Positions 39,201-48,200 of a stretch of DNA of 64,000 nucleotides are shown here, piece by piece. A model generated the notes under the pieces. The model ran no database searches. It had not been told where the DNA came from and saw only the letters and a program-made list of their open reading frames with translations. Numbering within the stretch: the first letter of the stretch is position 1; every line of letters begins with the position of its first letter. Where the stretch lies: contig VZSF01008848.1 of NCBI GenBank assembly GCA_013398295.1, positions 1-64,000 on the forward strand, in the 5' to 3' direction. Made by a program: the position numbers and the translations under genes. The stretch is from Chionis minor. Taxonomy: Eukaryota > Chordata > Aves > Charadriiformes > Chionididae.

Positions 39201-42200
39201 GAGTGAAGAAGATTATATTAAAAATTAATCTATTGGAACAAATAACTTGTGTTTCCTGCATTATTTTGTGTGTTGTTTTTAGGCTGATTTAATGGCATTG
39301 AGTCATCTTTGTTTTGCCTTTTAGTTTCAACTCAAGTCTTCTGTTTGCACACGTGTGCGGACGGATTTGGTTAAAAATTCATTGCTTTTTATGATACAAT
39401 TGGAAGGTTATTGTGTCTATTAGCCCATTACTATCTGTTTAGAAGATAGTTCTTCATTTTCTTTTTCATCTACGCTGTGTAACTTCAAAAAAGAAGGATA
39501 TTGAAAATAAAAGCTTCTAAAAGAAAAAATGTGAAATGAACCTGTAGACTGGACATAGTGGACTTGCAAAGCCGGACTATAATTTGCAGAGTATGTCAGG
39601 TATTTCAGCCTTTCAGGGGGAAAAAAAAAAAAGTCTTGAGTCATTCCTGTGATACTTTGATCAAAACTATGCTGGCATTATTAATTTTGGGGAAAAAAAT
39701 TAAAGTGTTCACATTTTCTCTAAGACCTTAGTCATCTACTGAGTATTTTTAGAGGTTTGGTTTTGACCTCTTTTTTCTGGTGGGTTCCAGGTTCCAAAGC
39801 AACCTGGTTGATTTTCAGTGCAGGAGCTTGTTACTTTGGTTTTTGGGTAACTTGCACTGTTATTTGTGAAGCTTTTTCTTAGCTACCATAGGAAGTAGAA
39901 GCCTCCCAGAGGCAAGATTCAATATCTTCTTTTAGTGTTTCTAGTCTATTCTGAAGTAAATGACTGCACTCCTTAATTAATTTCCTAATTAATTTTGTGT
40001 TAATTGGCAAAACCAGCCTGTGTGAAATGTTTTACGTAAGTACAGAAGTCTGGAATAGGCTTTCTCTAGTTCTTTAAAGCTGAATTTGTGTAGTATTTCT
40101 TCAATAGGGATCTTGGTGCGGGTGTTAGAGTGTGGGGAATACTTTGGAGAAGGCTTGGAGGCTTCACAAAAAAAAGACTAAAAATGGCAACAGGACATAC
40201 TAAATTTGAAAAACTGATGTCTCATGTTAGAGCTAATTCGCACTTTTTAATATGTGGAAAAGTATTAGTCACAAGAACTTGTACAGTACCTGTTGAATAT
40301 GTGGAGTCTTTTTTTTTTTTTTTAGTCAACTGCGTGTTTTCATCTTAAGTTTACTTGAAGTTTTACTGAAAAGAAATGTACAAAGACAGCCATTCAATTG
40401 AGGATTAATTACTATGGCAACAGAAATGTGGTGACTGAAAAGGGGGAGGATGTATTCTCCCCTCAGCTTCCTGCCAGCTGTCATATTCAACCTCTGCAGC
40501 ATGAATTCAGGCCAAAATATAGACTGTGACCAGCACCAAGAAACTATATCTGTATTTTTATAAATTGGTACAAGAATCACACTATAAAAGAAGACTTAAT
40601 CCTCTGAATTGCATGACAGACATTTGGCACTCTTGCCAGTGTTTGACAGAGAAATAACGGGATGCTTTGTAGTAAAACCTGGATTAATGGTAAACCCCTC
40701 TTTATGTTATTGCAATGTGGTGTAAATGAGAGAACTAAGCATGCTGTCAGCCTAGGAAAAAACATGCCCTTTGTATCTCCAATGCAGATTTAAGTGCTGT
40801 TGAGAATACTGTAAATACAAAAGTTGTGTTATTAAGAACTCCTCTTTATCGTATTTGTATTACATTGACATTTTGTAGATTATTTAAACAAAGACTTTCT
40901 ATCAGTTACAGTAACTCTGATTGCAGTGTGTTTGCACAGCTTTCAGATTCAACAAGTTTAGATAGTTGTTTACAAAGAGTAGGCTTTTGGGAGATAACAT
41001 TCCATTATTCTTGCTCTTCTAGGATTGGGAGTGTCATTCAGCTTTGAAATAATTGTTCCCAAATGATTGGCCTGTAATGCTGCTTTATTGGGTTTACAGT
41101 TTCAGCTTACAATGGAATTAACCATTTCAGTATGGCTTTTGTGTTGTTTGGTGTTTTTTTAAATGCAGTGAGTTCGTATGTGTTATTCTGCAAGGCATGT
41201 AGTTACATATTCATTATGGTGTACATGCATGGCTTTTGGTTTTGCTGCTGTTTGATGGAAGGATGAGAGAGCAAAAGAAGATAGGTGCAAATCCACAGGT
41301 TTCTGCTGAAGTAAGCAATTACTTTAGCTTTGAATTCTGAGACAGGTTGATTATCTCTTGTTCTCAAGAGTAGTAATAACTGTATTGATGTATGGTCAGA
41401 TTTTTGGTGCAAGGAAGTGATATGGCTTATAGGAGTCCTTTTTGTTAAAGAGTCAACAAATGAAATAGAACTGCTCCCCGTGAGAAATTCTTGCTCTGTT
41501 ACTTGATTGGACAAGAAAGAGGGTCAGAAGTAAATCAAATATGGTCAGAACACAATCCATCCTCATAGTCAATTCTCTAGTACCAAGCAAAAGATTAGAG
41601 TTTATGAAATGTCCTTGGTCTTGGTTTATACAAGCAGAAAAGCTACATGTGACAACCAGCGGAAAATAACTACATATTATTCTGAAAAAATCTCTTTACT
41701 TTTATCAGTAGATTTAGCTAAATACTGGTCTATTGGTGTTAGCAGAATATTTTGGAGGAGTAATTTGGACACAGAATAAGGCTAATGTTTTTCATGGCTT
41801 GAAGATTTCAGCTGTTGGTCTCTTGTGATACAATCAAGTATTAGATACCTTTGTATTCAGAGCCAACATCTTGAGCAGCTTTGTTCAGTTCAGAAAGTTT
41901 GAGTATAAATGTGATTGTCCTAGAGTGTTCTAAAATTTTAAGGTAGGTTAGCTTCATTTTCTAAGACAATTGCGGTACTGACCATTAGCTATACAATTAT
42001 CTCTAATTCTCATTCTACAACCCTATTTTGTTAGAACAATAAACAAATTCAGTGTGAGTGAAACTGCTTTTCAATTCAGAAATTAAATTCAGAGGGAAAA
42101 TTAATGTCTACACCAGAAATCATTCTAAAATATGATAAGGTTCAGGCATATTTCAAACTGTGGAATGTGTAAGTTACCATAACCCTCTGAAGTAGACAGT

Positions 42201-45200
42201 TTGTTTACTAGTCTAGCCTCTGTAAGTGGAAGAGCAGTTCTGGTTTATTTAAGAATCAGGTGAAAGTAGAGACATTCTCATTATTTGTTAACTTTTTTTA
42301 TTGTCTTGGCCTTATGGACCTCATTTTTAGAGAAACTACATGACGTTTTATGTGGAGCCTGTTATGCTTTGTCTCTTTAGCATGAAGAATAATTTAGAAA
42401 GAAATTCTTGTTTGATGTGTGTATGTGTAGAGAGAGAAGGAAACAAGACCAAGAACAAAGTCAGGTAGCAAACATGTCAAGGTATTCATAGATGTACTGA
42501 CAAGTATAGGAAACATAGGTAAAATAAAAACTATATCTAAGAACAGCATGTGTTCGAGAAAAGCATATGGAAAGGTATTACTGGAAAAACTCCCAAGGGG
42601 AAAAAAAAAGGAAAACTATAAGGGGAAAAAAGATTAGCTGAAATAATTTAGGATTGTAATTTGGATAGATAATTCACTGTAATGCAGTACCCTGATCAAA
42701 ATAATAACAATCATCCAAAACCCAGCGCAACTCACAATATATCTGGAAAGTCATGTGGTTTTCTCAGGTTTTGAGGGGAGTGGGAAAATACAAAGTAGAA
42801 TATGGTGTAAGGGTTTGTTGTTTGCTTGCAAACTGCGTTTTAAGAGGGCAGTCATACTGAATTCACTGCAGTTCATTCTTTTGTATGATTTAGGTGACTT
42901 GAAGGCAGCTAGAGATTTGAGAAGGCCTTCTTGTTTGTTTTAGAAATTAAAACAAACAATGAAGCCGTGCAATGGAAAGTATCCTGGATATCTGGCAGCG
43001 ATGGTTTCATGCATACCTGAAGAGAAAAGCCTGTTAACACTGTTTCAGCTGTGAGTGGTGAAGTTAGAGGGGGTTGTTGCTGACGGGAAATCAGCATTTG
43101 GCAAAATACTTACCATAGTAGGCAGTAAATGGGATGAAGACAATCAGACATAGTACAACTATGGCTGAGGAATAATTATGCAAACATACTTTCAACTTCA
43201 AACTCAGGCTTTTGAAGAAGTTCCTCATCGTCTGGTGACTTGAATTGCCACAGACATGAGACAGCTTAAAAAAAAAAAAGTATCCCTGAATCTCTTGTCT
43301 TTTTCTCTACTCATCTTACACCTAGCCTCTGCTGTCTTGCTCTCCCATATGTTTTCATCTTGCTATACTTAAAAAGAGGAACATTGTTCTCTTTTTGTCT
43401 TGCTTGAAGGGGTTAAAGAGAGGAAAAGGGAAGTCACGGGGCTTAAGGTAGATAGTCATCTCAGTCAAGTCTGAGGATGCTTATACATGGATTAGCATTC
43501 ATTGCTCTGGAGTGTAGAGCCACCTCTTTATGCCTGAAAGAAGAACGGATACTTCTTCCTTCTAGGAAGAACTCCATTTTTGCTGGACTCTTGATTACAG
43601 CCCGTATGTAATACGTAACTCAAAGAAATGGAAACTCATTATTTGGGTATACAAAGCTTGCTATATACTTCTAAGCATAAGAGACAAACATAACAAAGAA
43701 GTGGTGGAGGAAAATGTCTCCTGTGGTAGGAGGCTATAACATGTTTATATTGAAACTGTCTTTAGTCAGTGTTCCATAGACTAAATAGAACATGAAAGGT
43801 GGAAATCGGTGTTTTTCTGATGTATTTTTTTCGTGTTGGGTAAGAGTCCCTAGGTTTTCTGAATACTTTGTAAACTATTTTCTGCACAACTACATAGTAA
43901 ACCCACTACTTTCCCATTGCAATATATGGAAAGCCTCTTCATCATCAGTGCAGTAAATAAAAAGAGGGATAGGATAAGGAAAAAAGTGTAAGACAGGAAG
44001 GAATGGCTGCATTTTTACAGGAAGGAATGGCTGCATTTTTACGTTTTTTTTTCCCTTAGTTTGCAATAGCACTTCAAAATTTTGTTCTACTGTACTTTCA
44101 TTATTTCTTTCCATTTACTGGGGTATTTTCTGTACTGTAACCTTTTCTCACATAATTTTTTGAATCCAGAGAATACTGCCTTCTACTAACCAAGCTGTGT
44201 CTGTGGCCTAATATGTATGTCTTTGAAAATAATTTGTTTATTTCTTTTTAACTTTGTGTGCAAATTTTCTTGACAATGTGGAAGTGCACAAAGTTGAATA
44301 AAACGGTAAAAATGTTACATTCAGTAAGTCAATAGGAGTTTTTTTTGTCTTTTATATTGAAGGAATGATTTTGCTGTGCCTTATTCCCCCTGCCAAAATA
44401 CCGGTTTGAGAAAGGAGGAAGTGTGAAGAATGCACAAATCTATAGTGGTGTTACAGATAATTCAGTATAGGTGCTCTTAATTTAGTAGATGACCAATGAG
44501 TATGTGGTCACATTTAAGTGAAAATTTTTGACTTTGAACGATTGAAATTTCATAACATGTATTACAAATGCGTCATGTCATCCTTATAGTTAAACAGTTG
44601 AACAAAGACTAACTGCTTTCATGATTGCTGTTAATCTTTTTGTAAAAATTCCTTTGAAAATACATATAACAGATGCTTTATGCTATACTAAGTATTTTTC
44701 TAGCTGTGCATCATGTGTTTCAGAAACTTAATCAGAAGATCTGCTATGCAGTGCATGAAGAATGTTTTACCATACAGTATGTATGTATGTGGTGGTATAA
44801 TGTTTGGCAAGAATGCTTTTGGATTTCTATACTGTGATTTGTAGTTGTCATTCAGAATAACTTGTTCATAATCATGTGTTTGAAACTTTGAAGCATATTT
44901 ACATTTTCAAGTGAGAGAAGAACATGCTATTACTTATTTAGGCACTGGATGGAATCTCAATTCCAGAAGAAAGAATTCTTGTTGCTATTTGTGTAATTTG
45001 AATTTTTTTACTATTTTCATGTGTTAAATTTGTTAACATTTTTCAGTAGTTACATGGCTGAGCCATAAAAGCAAAGCCAGACTTGCTATTTGGCAAAACA
45101 GTTGGATTTTTTTGAGAAAAGCTTGGCTTGTTCTTCTTCGTTCCTTCCTTCCTTCCTTCCTTCCTTCCTTCCTTCCTTCCTTCCTTCCTTCCTTCCTTCC

Positions 45201-48200
45201 TTCCTTCCTTNNNNNNNNNNNNNNNNNNNNNNNNNNNNNNNNNNNNNNNNNNNNNNNNNNNNNNNNNNNNNNNNNNNNNNNNNNNNNNNNNNNNNNNNNN
45301 NNNNNNNNNNNNNNNNNNNNNNNNNNNNNNNNNCTTCCTTCCTTCCTTCCTTCCCCCTCCCTCTTTTTTTCTAGTCCTGAGATATGTACTGATCACTATC
45401 ATCTTTCCAGTTTTCAGTAATGATTTGAAAATGCTGTAGTCAGATCTTATATCATTAAAACATTCTTTCAAGTTGTTCAGCAATGCTTGTACTTTCCAAA
45501 GTATATTAATTAATACACAGTACTTGAAGTTAAACAAAGATAATGTGCACAGAATAATTCTTGTGTTGAAGAATTTTTATTGCCTTTATTATTCCATTCT
45601 TTTGGTCATATTATTTATTAATTCATAAAGAGTCTGATATTTAATAATATAAATAGATTGTTAAATATGCTAGTATCAGTAGTGTAAGAACAAGAGTCAG
45701 AGGTTCCTACCTGAATCAAATTGTATTAATTTCAGTCATGCTTTGCAGGATTGCCTTATGTATATGATATACTTCATAATTCAAGAATTCAAGTGAACAA
45801 GACCAGTGCTGCAAAGTCAATGTGGGATTTCATGCAGGAGCAAATAATGGGACGCACACACAGAGTAGTTTGGTAGAGAAAGTTCTTGAGGAACAGAAAA
45901 TAGAAAGCCATTGAAAGGAAACGTTTATCATGAAATAGATTTCAGTTGGTGAGTTAGAAGGCACACATTCAAAGAGAATCGGAAGGAAATCAGCCCTGGG
46001 AGGGAGGAATTAAGGAGAGTAATACATGAAGTCAAATTCAAATGGAAGCAAAGTAATGTGGAATGTTGACAGTGCTGGAATGTTGACTGAGGTTTTCACT
46101 CCTTTTTAATGGTAATGCTGGTAGAAAGATACCAGGAATATTTTCATCTATATGTATTTAGAGCTTACCTCTCCCCAGAGCCTCATCTATGTATCACTCA
46201 GAGTAACAAACTTCAGATTGGACCTTTAACAAACGTGGAGACATCTTAAGAAATAAGTGTTGTAATTTTACTGACACAATGTTTATCAGTTTTTAAAAAG
46301 AAATTACTGGACTTGGGATTTGGGTGTTAGATTTAAATTGGCAAACTTTCAGAAACATTCACAAGTTCAACAGAGCCACTTATTGTGTTTTAACTTAACT
46401 GGGTACCATTTAATCAATTGGCTTTTCTCCAGAGAGCTGAGAAGTTTTTCAAGAGTAACTCACAGTGGCCATGGGCTTTCACAGGCATTAGCCCCTGCAG
46501 CTCTTGGGATAACTTGTTTATAGTAAGTTTTTTCCACCTTCAGGAAAAAAACTTGAGCAGCTAATTTAGGTAAAAGAAGAAGAGCTCTTTATGTGTATAT
46601 GATGGTATTTTGCTGTTGTTCTTTCAGGTTTGGCAGTGTGGGTCAGTGTACTTAGGAGTTTTGTACTTCCAGAGCTAAATATCCCATTTGTGAGTTTATT
46701 TGCAATTAGCAGTACTTTTTACATTAATTCTGGTTCTTTGCAAAGACAAGCAATTTTACAGCTTTCAGTGAGTTTACAAGATCTGGGTTTTTTCCCAAAG
46801 AGATTTTTAATCTTATGTGTTTGAACAGATGTGTAAACCAAAGTGTTACTGCCATATATACTTTCATTTTGTTTAATAAGAGGTAGATGGATGATGCACA
46901 TTTGTGGGGCTTTAAAATACTTTTAAGACAGGCATTGACGTGGTTAGGCTTGTATTCTACGCAAGTTATGCTTGCTTGAATTAAATTATAAAATCCTGAT
47001 TTTCTGACAGTGACAAATACACTAGGTCTTATCATAGTGAGATCTGAATACTATAAATATTTTTCATGCAAGAGTTCCTTCGAAATAAATGTATTCTAAA
47101 ACTAGCATTGCTTTCTTCTTTCAAAATGCATTTCCAGGTCAAGTTCTGTATTACCTATGCGTATCTTTTTTTTTTAAAAGTGAACATTTTAAATGCATAC
47201 AGAATTAGCAAGATAACTGTAGAATATTTATGCTGTAGATGTCTGTAGACATCTGCTAATTCAATGTTAATTTTCTTACTATCATCATAACATTATTATT
47301 GGGAGATGAGTTTTCAGTTGGGGCCCTGGTTTCAGTTTTGTGTAGCATAACTTTTAATAGTGCAGTGAAATTTTAATCTATGGAGTTGTGCATTTAGCTT
47401 AAAGAGTGAAAATTTATGCCTGTAGGTCCCTTACTGTTAATATCTTTCTCTGTATGCTAGCTTGAGGTTACTTGCCAAAGTAATGGATTGAGAACAGATG
47501 TGAGATCCTAAAGCTCGAGAACATTGTGAACGGCCCATGGAAATAAAGGAAGTGGACATGGATCAAATAGGAACACATTGGGAAGAAACATTGTAGATCC
47601 AAAACCAAATTTTGAGCTGCAGTTGACAAGGTGTGAACACAGCTTGTGTTTTCATCTCTCAAGTAGTGTTAGTAGGGGGACTGAGGATATCACTAGGCAG
47701 TTATTCTTTTCCCTCATCTCATTGAGGAGGGCAAAAAAAAGAAGATATTGCTTCTCTCATTTTCCTTGCTCTTCAAAAACATTCTTTAATTTTCATATTT
47801 CCCTTGGCTTGCCTTTTGGGAAAGGGGAAACTTTGTCAAGAATTTGTGAGAATTTCTGAAAAATAACTAAGGTGTAAATAGGATTATATTTTTGTGAAAG
47901 ATGTTGACTGTCAAGCATGATTAGTTGATCTGTAACAGCATATTGTTGAATTTGATTAAAACATTAACTTTTGATGACCATTATATTTAAATTTTAATAT
48001 TACCAGTTTTAAGCTTATCAGTATTATAATGAAAGTGTAATGTGTAATTTTTTTTCCCTGTTTATTTACAGGTAAGTATAATGATACTTCCTCTGAAAAT
48101 ACATTGACAGTTCTGAATAATAGTGTGTGTGCATTAAAGATTGTGTGATATTGACAAAAATGATTTTACCCTAACTTTGGGATCTTTGAATAGTGCTGTG

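Noticed and set aside
45043..45537. Long Lys/Glu/Gly/Arg or Ser/Phe/Leu/Pro repeat 'proteins' across the gap
   Set aside because: They are translations of the CTTC microsatellite and of N bases.
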